In this document: positions 30,218 to 38,597 of the stretch, in pieces
How positions within the stretch are numbered: position 1 is the stretch's first letter
How the letters are laid out: every line of letters begins with the position of its first letter
Assembly (NCBI GenBank): GCA_018818925.1
Contig: JAHJQZ010000015.1
Coordinates: 19,664 to 83,663, forward strand
Source: Alphaproteobacteria bacterium
GTDB taxonomy: Bacteria > Pseudomonadota > Alphaproteobacteria > Rhizobiales > Devosiaceae
Reading direction: 5' to 3'
DNA length: 64,000 nt
The notes under the pieces: model-generated
Database searches by the model: none
The model's input: only the letters and a program-made list of their open reading frames with translations
What the model was told of the DNA's origin: nothing
Translations under genes and position numbers: made by a program

Positions 30218-30826
30218 CTATTCGGTCTTGAGGCGGAAGCTGACGATCTTGTCGGGGTCGGTGACGAGGCCGTTGGTCGAGGGATCGCCCTTCTTGATCG
30301 CGTCGACATGCTCCATGCCCGACACAACTTTGCCAACCACGGTGTATTGGCCGTCGAGATTGGGTGCCGGGGCGTACATGATGAAGAACTGCGAATTGGC
30401 CGAGTTCGGATCGGGCGTCCGCGCCATGCCGATGACGCCGCGCACGAATGGCTCGTCGGAGAATTCAGCCGGCAGGTCCGGCAGGTCGGAGCCGCCCGTG
30501 CCGGTGCCGGTCGGATCGCCCGTCTGGGCCATGAAGCCGGCAATCACCCGGTGAAAGACGATGCCGTCGTAAAAGCCCTTATCGATCAGCGTCGTAATGC
30601 GCTCGACCGCCTTCGGCGCGCGTTCGGGCAATAATTCGATTTCAACCGGCCCGTCCTCGAGTTCGAGCACGGCAAGAAGCTGTTCAGTCGTTTCGCCTGA
30701 CGGGACCACCTCCACCGGCGCCGGTTTCAGCCAGGCATCGTAGGCGACATAGACGACGAACAGCAGGACGAATGCGAAAGCCAGCCCGCCGAGAATGCGG
30801 GCCTTCGGAGCGCTTTTTTGTGCCAT
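30218..30826 (-). CDS. Peptidyl-prolyl cis-trans isomerase, membrane-anchored cyclophilin
   Basis: A 202-residue cyclophilin. One N-terminal hydrophobic segment (about residues 12-32) acts as an uncleaved anchor or signal peptide, placing the domain in the periplasm. The catalytic region FYDGIVFHRVIAGFMAQTGDP (near 84-104) is intact, followed by SQFFIMYAP and GKVVSGMEHVDAI. The start ATG lies within TAATG, sharing bases with the coaD stop, so the two genes are translationally coupled. Confidence 0.93.
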   Translation of the reverse strand: MAQKSAPKARILGGLAFAFVLLFVVYVAYDAWLKPAPVEVVPSGETTEQLLAVLELEDGPVEIELLPERAPKAVERITTLIDKGFYDGIVFHRVIAGFMAQTGDPTGTGTGGSDLPDLPAEFSDEPFVRGVIGMARTPDPNSANSQFFIMYAPAPNLDGQYTVVGKVVSGMEHVDAIKKGDPSTNGLVTDPDKIVSFRLKTE

Positions 30827-31314
30827 TATGTCTTCAGTGCCTTCAAAACGACGGCCGGCACGAAGGCCGAGACGTCCCCACCCATTTTGGCGATCTGACG
30901 GACGAGCGTGGCCGAGATGTGGCGCACATGCGGCGTCGCCGGCACGAAGACCGTCTGCAGGTCCGGCGCCATCTGCGAGTTCATGCCGACCATCTGCATT
31001 TCATAATTGTAGTCGGTCGTATCCCTGAGGCCGCGAATGATCAGCGTCGCCCCAAGCTTGCGCGCCGCGTGGATCATCAGTCCGTCGAAATCGACGAAGT
31101 TGATTTCGGTCTGGGTGCGGCCGCCGATAGGGGCGCAGGTCTCGCGCAGCAGCTCCAGCCGCTGTTCATCGGTCAGAAGCGCTTCTTTGGTGGAATTGAC
31201 CCCAATGCCGACGAACAGCACGTCAACGATTTTGCAGGCCCTCTCGATGACGTCGAGATGGCCATTGGTCACCGGATCGAAAGAGCCGGGATAAAAACCG
31301 GTCAGCTTGTTCAT
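30826..31314 (-). CDS. coaD: Phosphopantetheine adenylyltransferase
   Basis: A 162-residue enzyme for the penultimate step of coenzyme A synthesis (4'-phosphopantetheine + ATP). The nucleotidyltransferase motif YPGSFDPVTNGHLDVIERA (residues 8-26) contains the T/HxGH element, and VRHISATLVRQIAKMGGDVSAFVP near the end is typical. The length is standard. It overlaps the downstream cyclophilin gene by one base and follows the LysE cluster on the same strand. Confidence 0.96.
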   Translation of the reverse strand: MNKLTGFYPGSFDPVTNGHLDVIERACKIVDVLFVGIGVNSTKEALLTDEQRLELLRETCAPIGGRTQTEINFVDFDGLMIHAARKLGATLIIRGLRDTTDYNYEMQMVGMNSQMAPDLQTVFVPATPHVRHISATLVRQIAKMGGDVSAFVPAVVLKALKT

Positions 31315-31326
31315 GAGCGCCTTTTG

Positions 31327-31947
31327 TCATGCCTTTTGGCTGGTGGCAAGCCAGAGAGCCGCCCCGATCAACACCGAGCCGGAGACCCAGCCGATCGCCC
31401 GTCCGGCCCGCTCAGTCAGCCAGGTACGGATGCGCTCGGACAAAAGGATGTAGAGCGAATCCGTCACCGTCGCCGTGCCGATCCAGATGAGGCCGAGAAA
31501 GGCGAGCTGCGGCACGAGCGGCGCGTCGGCGACGACGAATTGCGGCACCAGCGCCCCGGCGAACAGGAAGGCCTTGGGGTTGGACCACAACACGAGGAAC
31601 CCGCGCAGCACCATGGCGCCGAAACCGGGTGGCGCGCCGCGTGTCGCTTCCAGATGCGGCGGATGACGGAAGGCCCTTAAGCCGAGCCAGACCAAATAGA
31701 CCGCGCCGAGGAGCTTCACGTAGACGAAGGCCTCGCTCATGAATGCGGCGATGACGCTCAAACCGAGCGCCAGCGCCGTCATCATGCTGAAGCGCGCCAG
31801 GTTGGCCCCGATTTCCATGGCGAATCCGGCCCGCATGCCCGAGCTGAGGGTCGTGCCGACAAGGCTCGAAACGGTGACGCCCGGCGTCGCCATGACGACG
31901 AGGGCCGTCAGCCAATAGGCGGCAAGCGCCGACCCGGTCAGCAACAT
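31327..31947 (-). CDS. LysE-family exporter, paralogue 1 of 4
   Basis: A 206-residue inner-membrane protein with about five to six helices and the LysE/RhtB motif VMATPGVTVSSLVG near residue 20. The third-helix region KLLGAVYLVWLGLRAFR and the loop LWSNPKAFLFAGALVPQF are family standards. LysE-type proteins export amino acids or related metabolites. Compared with paralogues 2-4, the first-helix proline motif differs (ATPGVT instead of PGPTV or PGPSV). All four copies have exactly 206 codons before the stop. Confidence 0.92.
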   Translation of the reverse strand: MLLTGSALAAYWLTALVVMATPGVTVSSLVGTTLSSGMRAGFAMEIGANLARFSMMTALALGLSVIAAFMSEAFVYVKLLGAVYLVWLGLRAFRHPPHLEATRGAPPGFGAMVLRGFLVLWSNPKAFLFAGALVPQFVVADAPLVPQLAFLGLIWIGTATVTDSLYILLSERIRTWLTERAGRAIGWVSGSVLIGAALWLATSQKA

Positions 31948-31951
31948 CTGG

Positions 31952-32572
31952 TCACGACCGCTTCTGTAATGCCAGCCAGACGCCGCCGGCCATCAGGATC
32001 ACCCCGGCGAACCGGCTCATCAGCCTGACGCGCGCCGCGTCGAGCGCATGGCGCGCCCGTCCGGCGAGGATGGCGTAGAAGGCGTCCGTCAGGGTCGCCA
32101 CTGCCATGACGATCAGGCCGAGCACGATGATCTGATCGAAGGCCGGATGCGCGAGATTGACGAATTGCGGCAGGAAGGCCCCGAGAAACAGCAGCGTCTT
32201 GGGATTCGACCAGTTGACGAGCGCCGCCTCGACGACATAGCGCAGCGGCCCGCGCTGGTTTGTGGCCTTGGCCGCGCCCAGTTCGCCGCTCGAGTTGAAC
32301 ATGCGCCAGCCGATCCATATCAGGTAGGCCGCGCCGACTAGCTTGATCCAGACGAACGCCTCCCCGACCAATGCCATCACCGCTTCGAGGCCGAACGCGA
32401 CAACCAGCACCATCGAGAACATCGACAGTTCGGTCCCCAGAATGGTCCAGAATCCGGCCGCCGTGCCGCGCGCCAGCGAATTGGCCAGAACCATTGTCAC
32501 CGACGGCCCGGGCACGATGGAGAAAACGAAACAGGCGGCGATATAGGTAATCAGCAGACCGGGCTCGAACAT
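31952..32572 (-). CDS. LysE-family exporter, paralogue 2 of 4
   Basis: A 206-residue LysE/RhtB-type exporter with SIVPGPSVTMVLANSLARG (near residue 20), KLVGAAYLIWIGWRMF (near 70) and NWSNPKTLLFLGAFLPQF (near 115). ATG 32572 is preferred over an in-frame TTG at 32584 because GGAG lies 6 bp before it. The gene lies 4 bp from paralogue 1 and 21 bp from paralogue 3, which indicates one transcript. The substrate is unknown. Confidence 0.92.
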   Translation of the reverse strand: MFEPGLLITYIAACFVFSIVPGPSVTMVLANSLARGTAAGFWTILGTELSMFSMVLVVAFGLEAVMALVGEAFVWIKLVGAAYLIWIGWRMFNSSGELGAAKATNQRGPLRYVVEAALVNWSNPKTLLFLGAFLPQFVNLAHPAFDQIIVLGLIVMAVATLTDAFYAILAGRARHALDAARVRLMSRFAGVILMAGGVWLALQKRS

Positions 32573-32593
32573 CTGGGTCTCCAATAACCGGGT

Positions 32594-33214
32594 TCAGGCG
32601 CGCTTGGACAAGGCCAGCCATATGCCGCCGGCCATCAGCACCAGGCCGGACAGGCGTGTTACCAGCCGTGTGCGCGCCTCCGTCATCACCGACTTGAGGC
32701 CGCCTGCCATCAGCGCGTAGCCGAAATCGTTGGCGGTGGCGAGGACTAGGGTGATGGCGCCGAGCAGGACCACCTGCGGCAGCGCCGGCTCGCCTGGCAC
32801 GATGAAATGCGGCAGGAAGGCACCGAGGAAGAGAAGCGTCTTGGGGTTGGACCAAACCACGAGGAAACCGTGCAGGACGAAGCCGCTACGCTGGCGTCGG
32901 CGACCGTCGTCCACTGCTTGCGGATGGTGCCGCGCCGCAAACATGCGCCAGCCGATATAGACCAGATAGGTGGCGCCCAGGAGCTTGATCCATTCGAAGG
33001 CCCAGCCCATGAAGGCCATCACCGCCTCAAGTCCGAAGGCCACGACCCCGAGCATGGTCAAGACGGCGATCTCGGCACCGAGCGCGGTCAGCACCCCGGC
33101 GCGGGTGCCAAAGCGCATGGCATTGGCGACGACCACGGCGACGGTCGGTCCCGGAACCGCACCGGCAATCGCCGTCGCCAGCGCGAAAGCCAGAAGAGTG
33201 GTCAGCGTCGGCAT
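32594..33214 (-). CDS. LysE-family exporter, paralogue 3 of 4
   Basis: A 206-residue exporter with AGAVPGPTVAVVVANAMRFG (near residue 15), KLLGATYLVYIGWRMFAARHH (near 70) and WSNPKTLLFLGAFLPHF (near 115). A basic loop (DDGRRRQRSG) between helices is longer in charge than in the others. ATG 33214 begins directly before the first helix; the frame upstream lies inside paralogue 4 in another phase. The C-terminal helix ends GGIWLALSKRA, almost the same as in the neighbouring copy. Confidence 0.92.
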   Translation of the reverse strand: MPTLTTLLAFALATAIAGAVPGPTVAVVVANAMRFGTRAGVLTALGAEIAVLTMLGVVAFGLEAVMAFMGWAFEWIKLLGATYLVYIGWRMFAARHHPQAVDDGRRRQRSGFVLHGFLVVWSNPKTLLFLGAFLPHFIVPGEPALPQVVLLGAITLVLATANDFGYALMAGGLKSVMTEARTRLVTRLSGLVLMAGGIWLALSKRA

Positions 33215-33221
33215 GGTTCGC

Positions 33222-33842
33222 TCACGCCCGCTTGGCCAGCGCCAGCCAGATGCCGCCGCCGATGAGGATGGTGCCGGCGGCGCGACTGAGGCTACGGATG
33301 CGCTCGCGGGTGAAGACATTGCGGGCCGTGCCGGCGAGAACCGCATATCCGGCATCACTGGTGCCGGCGATGACGTTGAAGATCAAGCCGAGCACCACCG
33401 TCTGCCAGAATGTCGGCTGGCCGGCATCGACGAATTGCGGCAGGAAGGCGCCGAAAAAAACCAGCGCCTTGGGGTTGGACCACAACACCAGATAGCCCTG
33501 GAGCACCAGCTTCCAGAAGCTGCGCTCCTTGAGCGTGCCGGAGCCGAGCTTGTCGCCGGTCGAGCGCAGCATCGAGATGCCGATCCATATGAGATAGGCG
33601 GCGCCAAGGAGCTTCACCCAGTCGAAGGCCCAGCCCATGAAGGCGACGATCGCCTCCATGCCCAGGGCGACGACAATGATCATCGACAAATTGGCAAGCT
33701 GGGTGCCGAGCAGTACCGCCAGACCGGCCCCGGTGCCCCGCGACAGCGATTGCGCCACGATCGCCGATACCGTCGGACCCGGAACGATGGCAAGGACGAA
33801 ACAGGCGGTCGAATAGGCGGCAAGGGAGGTCAGGGAAAACAT
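33222..33842 (-). CDS. LysE-family exporter, paralogue 4 of 4
   Basis: A 206-residue exporter, the first of the tandem array in transcription order. LAIVPGPTVSAIVAQSLSRG is near residue 20, KLLGAAYLIWIGISML near 70 and LWSNPKALVFFGAFLPQF near 115. ATG 33842 follows a GGGAGG-like Shine-Dalgarno sequence on the minus strand. The array diverges from the GFA-type gene at 33961. Because copies 2-4 share whole motif blocks, they most likely arose by local duplication. Confidence 0.92.
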   Translation of the reverse strand: MFSLTSLAAYSTACFVLAIVPGPTVSAIVAQSLSRGTGAGLAVLLGTQLANLSMIIVVALGMEAIVAFMGWAFDWVKLLGAAYLIWIGISMLRSTGDKLGSGTLKERSFWKLVLQGYLVLWSNPKALVFFGAFLPQFVDAGQPTFWQTVVLGLIFNVIAGTSDAGYAVLAGTARNVFTRERIRSLSRAAGTILIGGGIWLALAKRA

Positions 33843-33960
33843 GGCGTTCTGCGCTCCGGAAGAGCCCGAGTGAGTGCAGAGGTTCGAGGCGAATGCAAGT
33901 GCGTTGTTGCCCGCTGGCGCATCGATTAACCTTCCGCCTCTTGCCGCATGGAGCACCGGC

Positions 33961-34365
33961 GTGACTGACGAACCGAGACAAGCCATCTGCGCATGCGGCC
34001 AGCTCACCGTGACGGTGCGCGGCGAACCCGAGCATCACCACGCCTGCGCCTGCACCAAATGCCAGCGCGCCTCGGGCAGCGTCATGACCGTGACCGCCTG
34101 GTTCCCGAAGGACCAGATCGTGTCGGTCGAGGGCGAAACGCTGATGTGGCGAACCGACGGGCCGGGTACCGAGGTCTATCGCTGCAAGCGCTGCGGCAGC
34201 GGCGGCTATTTCCACACCGGAGCCTATCTCCCCCATTGCGTCGGCATTGATGTGGGGCACTTCGCCGATCCCGGCTTTCCCGCACCGCCCCACATCCACT
34301 GGTGGCCAAACCGGCCGCACTGGCTCGGAAAGCCCGAGGGCATCGAATTGCTGGACGGAAACTAA
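33961..34365 (+). CDS. GFA/CENP-V-fold zinc protein
   Basis: A 134-residue protein of the glutathione-dependent formaldehyde-activating (GFA) superfamily. Zinc-binding cysteines are seen at ICACGQL, CACTKCQRASGS (near residues 29-40) and CKRCGSGGYF (near 72-80). GTG 33961 is taken as start, with GGAG seven bases before it. The family binds zinc and sometimes glutathione adducts, but most members have no proven reaction. Its TAA overlaps the stop of the convergent MFS gene within CTAA. Confidence 0.88.
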   Translation: MTDEPRQAICACGQLTVTVRGEPEHHHACACTKCQRASGSVMTVTAWFPKDQIVSVEGETLMWRTDGPGTEVYRCKRCGSGGYFHTGAYLPHCVGIDVGHFADPGFPAPPHIHWWPNRPHWLGKPEGIELLDGN

Positions 34366-35573
34366 GTCCCGCGCCGACGCGCCACGCTAACCAGGGCTAA
34401 AGCGAGCAGCACCAGACCGCCGGCGAGAAAGGCCGCCGGCACGCCCCAGATGCTGGCGATCAGCGCGCCGAGGAATGGCGCACCGACCATGACGGCGGTG
34501 ATGACGGATTCACCCGTGGCCACGACACGCCCGACGCGCGACGGCTCGACATCGCGCTGGATGAGGACGCGATAGGGTATCATCATGAACGAGGTGCTGC
34601 CCCCCATCACGAGCATGGCAGCGAGGAAAAGCGGCGGCGGCACGGCAAATCCGTACAGCACCAGCGACGCAAGGCCGATCGTTACGATCGCCGACACGAG
34701 CGCCGCGCCGACCATGACGCGCAGCGGGCGCAAAAAGGACAGTCTCCCGCCGACAAGCCCGCCGATGAGACCCCCGGCCCCGGCCGTGGCCACGGCGATG
34801 CCGAACAGGCCCGCATCCATGCCGAGATCATCGATGAGCAGCGCGATCAGCGCGTCGTACAAAAAGAAGGCGAAAAAGGCGACTGCGGCAAAGATCAGCG
34901 CCTGCCTGAGTTCCGCCTTGGCGCGGAATTCGGCCAGGCCGGCGAAAAGCCGGGTGCGGAAGCTTTCGGGCACGTCGAGCCCGCCCACGGCGCGCGCGAC
35001 CGGCGTGATCGTCAGGATCGCCACGGCAATGAGCGACATGACGGTATTGATGCCGAAAACCAGTTGCGGCGTCAGGAAAACCAGCAGCAGGCCGCCCAGC
35101 GTCGGCCCGGCGATCTTGGAGACCTGATTGATCGCCTGGTGCAGGCCGTTGGCTTCGCCGAGCAGTTCCTTGGGTGTGGTCGCCTGGATGGCGGCTTGCC
35201 GGGCCGGGTTGAAGGCGGAATCGACGGTGCCGCGCAAAAAGGCGGCGGCGATGACGAAAACCGGCGGCGGCGTCAGGATCAGGAAGGCGGTGGTCAGCGC
35301 CCGCCCGAGATTGGACAGCACCAGCACCCGCTTGAGCGGCCATTTGTCGACATAGACCGCCAGGGCCGGACCGACGATGATGGCCGGCGTGACGAGCGAG
35401 AAGGCGAAGAACGCCATCGCCCATGGCCCGGCATCGTAGGTGAAGACCAAAAGCGCGATAATCGCCGTGTAGTCGAGCCAGTCGGCGAAATCGGCCGGCA
35501 CAGAAGCAATCGCCAGCAGGCGCGCCGGCCGCAACCGCAACAGGGCGCGATAGCCGCGCACGACCTCAGCCAT
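34362..35573 (-). CDS. MFS transporter (MFS_3/enterobactin-exporter-like)
   Basis: A 403-residue membrane protein with about 12 helices. The layout (FRALLRLRPARLLAI-like N-terminus, DKWPLKRVLVLSN loop after helix 2, NPARQAAIQATTPKELLGEANGLHQAINQVSKIAGP in the centre) is typical of the MFS_3 group, which includes enterobactin and macrolide exporters. The substrate is unknown. It lies 37 bp downstream of the gyrA stop on the same strand and converges on the GFA gene with overlapping stops. Confidence 0.88.
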   Translation of the reverse strand: MAEVVRGYRALLRLRPARLLAIASVPADFADWLDYTAIIALLVFTYDAGPWAMAFFAFSLVTPAIIVGPALAVYVDKWPLKRVLVLSNLGRALTTAFLILTPPPVFVIAAAFLRGTVDSAFNPARQAAIQATTPKELLGEANGLHQAINQVSKIAGPTLGGLLLVFLTPQLVFGINTVMSLIAVAILTITPVARAVGGLDVPESFRTRLFAGLAEFRAKAELRQALIFAAVAFFAFFLYDALIALLIDDLGMDAGLFGIAVATAGAGGLIGGLVGGRLSFLRPLRVMVGAALVSAIVTIGLASLVLYGFAVPPPLFLAAMLVMGGSTSFMMIPYRVLIQRDVEPSRVGRVVATGESVITAVMVGAPFLGALIASIWGVPAAFLAGGLVLLALALVSVARRRGT

Positions 35574-35609
35574 GATTATCCTTCACATGCCAGCCAAAAA
35601 CGCCGTGTG

Positions 35610-38414
35610 TCAGCTCTCGTCGGCACCGCCGGAGCCGCTGCCGGCGCCGGATTCGCCTGCCTCCGGCCCGTCTTCCTCTTCAGCTTCGGCTTCGGCTTCG
35701 GAGATGCGTTCCACGGACACGACCTTCTCGTCCGCGGCGGTATGGAACACGCGCACGCCCTTGGCGGCGCGGCTGGTGAACCTTATGCCTTCGACCGGCA
35801 CGCGGATCAGCGTGCCGCCGTCGGACACCAGCATGATCTGATCGGCATCCTCGACCGGGAAGGCCGCGACCAGCGGGCCGATCTCGTCGATCTTGGAAAG
35901 GTCGGTCGCCTGCACGCCGCGTCCGCCACGGTTGAAGACGCGGAAGTCGAAGGACGAGGAAATCTTGCCGAAGCCCTTCTGGTTGACGGTCAGAACGAAC
36001 TGCTGCGCCGCGTCCATCTGGGCATAGCGCTCAAGCGACAGCGCGGCGTCGCCCACCTCCTCCTCGCCCTCCTCGTCGGCAACAATGACGGGTTCGGGCT
36101 CGTCCTCGTGGCCGAGCACGGCCCGCCTGTTGGCGCCGAACTGGCGGATGAAGGTGTTGCGCTCGGCCGGGCTGGCTTCGAAATGCCTCAAGATCGACAA
36201 GGAGATGACCTCGTCGTTCTTGCCGAGCCTGATGCCGCGCACCCCCGTCGAATTGCGCCCGGCGAAAACGCGTACGTCGTCGACCGAGAAGCGGATGGCC
36301 CGCCCGCCATCGGTCGTCAGCAACACGTCGTCGCTCGACGAACAGGTCTCGACGCCGACGATCCCCTCGCCCTCCTCGAGCTTCATGGCGATCTTGCCAT
36401 TGGCGCGGATGTCGGTGAAATCGGCGAGCGAATTGCGCCTGACCGTGCCCTTGCGGGTGGCGAACATGATGTCGAGCTCGCCCCAGGTGGTCTCGTCCTC
36501 GGGCAGCGGCATGATCGAGGTGATGGTCTCGCCCTGTTCGAGCGGCAAAAGGTTGATCAACGCCTTGCCGCGCGCCTGCGGCGGCGCCAGCGGCAGCCGC
36601 CAGACCTTGAGCTTGTAGGCGATGCCGCGCGAGGAAAAGAACAGGACCGGCGTATGGGTGTTGGCGACGAACAGGCGGGCGACGAAATCCTCTTCGCGCG
36701 TCGCCATGCCCGAGCGGCCCTTGCCGCCGCGCCGCTGCGCCCGATAGGTCGACAGCGGCACCCGCTTGATGTAGCCGGCATGGGAAACGGTCCCCACCAT
36801 GTCCTCGCGGGCGATGAAATCCTCGTCCTCCATGTCGGCGGCGAAGTCGGAAATCTCCGTCTTGCGCGGGGTGCCGAACTGGTCCTTGACCTCCAAAAGC
36901 TCGGTACGGACGATCTCGCGCACCTTTTCGCGCGACCTGAGAATACCGAGATAGTCCTCGATCTGGGTGCCGAGACCGTTGAGTTCGTCGCCGATCTCGT
37001 CGCGTCCGAGCGCCGTCAGGCGCGCCAGCCTCAAATCGAGAATGGCCTTCACCTGCTCGTCGCTCAGCTTGAACGTGCCGTCGTCGTTGACCTTGTGGCG
37101 CGGGTCGTCGATCAGGCGGATCAGCGCCTCGACGTCACGGGCCGGCCAGTCGCGTTCGATCAGGCGCTCGCGCGCCGCAGCGGGATTGGGCGAGGTCCTG
37201 ATAATGGCGATGACCTCGTCGACATTGGCGACGGCGACGGCAAGGCCGACCAGCACATGGGCGCGGTCGCGCGCCTTGTTGAGCAGGAACTTGGCGCGGC
37301 GCGTGACGACGTTCTCGCGGAAGGCGACGAATGCCGTCAGCATTTCCCTGACGCCTAGCAGCTCCGGCTTGCCGCCGTTGAGCACGACGAAATTGCAGCC
37401 GAACGAGCTTTGCAGCGGCGTGAAGCGATAAAGCTGGTTGAGCACGACATCGGCCACCGCGTCGCGCTTCAGCTCGACGACGACACGCATGCCGTGGCGG
37501 TCGGATTCGTCCCGGATATCGGCGATGCCCTCGATGCGCTTGTCGCGCACCAGTTCGGCAATGCGTTCGATCATCGACGCCTTGTTCACCTGATAGGGGA
37601 TCTCGTGTATGATCAGCGCCTCGCGGTCGCGGCGGGTCTCCTCGACGGTCACCTTGCCGCGCACTAGCACCGAACCGCGCCCGGTCTCGTAGGCCGAGCG
37701 GATGCCCGAACGCCCCAGGATGATGCCGCCGGTCGGGAAATCCGGGCCGGGCATGATCTCGCACAAGCTGTCGATGTCGATGCCCGGATTGTTCATCACG
37801 GCAATCGTCGCGTCGATGACCTCGCCGAGATTGTGGGTCGGGATGTTGGTCGCCATGCCGACGGCGATGCCGCCGGCCCCGTTGACCAGGATGTTGGGAA
37901 AGCGCGCCGGAAGGACCGCGGGTTCCCTTTCGGAATTGTCGTAGTTCTCGCGGAAGTCGACCGTGTCCTTGTCGAGATCCTCGAGCAGGAAATTGGCGAT
38001 CTTGTCCATGCGGCATTCGGTGTAACGCATGGCCGCCGGCATATCGCCGTCGACCGACCCGAAATTGCCCTGACCGTCGATCAGCGTGTCTCGCATGGAA
38101 AAGTCCTGCGCCATGCGCACCAGCGACATGTAGACCGCCGCATCACCATGCGGGTGGTACTTGCCGATGACGTCGCCGACCACGCGCGCCGCCTTCACAT
38201 AGGGCCGGTTCCACACGATGTTCTGTTCCGACATCGAAAACAGGATGCGGCGATGCACCGGCTTCAGCCCGTCGCACACGTCCGGAAGCGCGCGGCTCAC
38301 GATCACGCTCATGGCGTAATCGAGATAGGAGCGGCGCATTTCCTCGTTGATGGAAACCGGGGTGATGTCGGAACCGGAAGCCGGGACCTGGGGCTCGTTT
38401 GGCGAATCAGTCAA
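35610..38414 (-). CDS. gyrA: DNA gyrase subunit A
   Basis: A 934-residue type II topoisomerase subunit that cuts and rejoins DNA for negative supercoiling. The catalytic Tyr131 is in AAMRYTE. The breakage-reunion domain covers about 30-520 and the beta-pinwheel domain about 540-870, with the GyrA box-like QRRGGKG near 565. The tail is acidic. The quinolone pocket reads [11 protein letters not shown], so the positions equal to E. coli Ser83 and Asp87 are Ala92 and Met96. The usually conserved PDVRDGLKP is PDVCDGLKP. The start is TTG 38414; no better ATG gives the family N-terminus. Confidence 0.96.
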   Translation of the reverse strand: MTDSPNEPQVPASGSDITPVSINEEMRRSYLDYAMSVIVSRALPDVCDGLKPVHRRILFSMSEQNIVWNRPYVKAARVVGDVIGKYHPHGDAAVYMSLVRMAQDFSMRDTLIDGQGNFGSVDGDMPAAMRYTECRMDKIANFLLEDLDKDTVDFRENYDNSEREPAVLPARFPNILVNGAGGIAVGMATNIPTHNLGEVIDATIAVMNNPGIDIDSLCEIMPGPDFPTGGIILGRSGIRSAYETGRGSVLVRGKVTVEETRRDREALIIHEIPYQVNKASMIERIAELVRDKRIEGIADIRDESDRHGMRVVVELKRDAVADVVLNQLYRFTPLQSSFGCNFVVLNGGKPELLGVREMLTAFVAFRENVVTRRAKFLLNKARDRAHVLVGLAVAVANVDEVIAIIRTSPNPAAARERLIERDWPARDVEALIRLIDDPRHKVNDDGTFKLSDEQVKAILDLRLARLTALGRDEIGDELNGLGTQIEDYLGILRSREKVREIVRTELLEVKDQFGTPRKTEISDFAADMEDEDFIAREDMVGTVSHAGYIKRVPLSTYRAQRRGGKGRSGMATREEDFVARLFVANTHTPVLFFSSRGIAYKLKVWRLPLAPPQARGKALINLLPLEQGETITSIMPLPEDETTWGELDIMFATRKGTVRRNSLADFTDIRANGKIAMKLEEGEGIVGVETCSSSDDVLLTTDGGRAIRFSVDDVRVFAGRNSTGVRGIRLGKNDEVISLSILRHFEASPAERNTFIRQFGANRRAVLGHEDEPEPVIVADEEGEEEVGDAALSLERYAQMDAAQQFVLTVNQKGFGKISSSFDFRVFNRGGRGVQATDLSKIDEIGPLVAAFPVEDADQIMLVSDGGTLIRVPVEGIRFTSRAAKGVRVFHTAADEKVVSVERISEAEAEAEEEDGPEAGESGAGSGSGGADES

Positions 38415-38597
38415 CGGATCGGTCTTCTTTGTTTGTCACTTTTGTCATTTTAGGCGATTCCGCCAGCATGTACCACGCGCGCGGCGCTTACGCACACCCG
38501 CAGCCGGCAGCCGGCGCAACTGTTTCGTCCGGTTGCGCTGTGCCAATGCTGGACGGAATCGACTGAAGACCATAGAAACGCCGGATTGGCGCATCGC

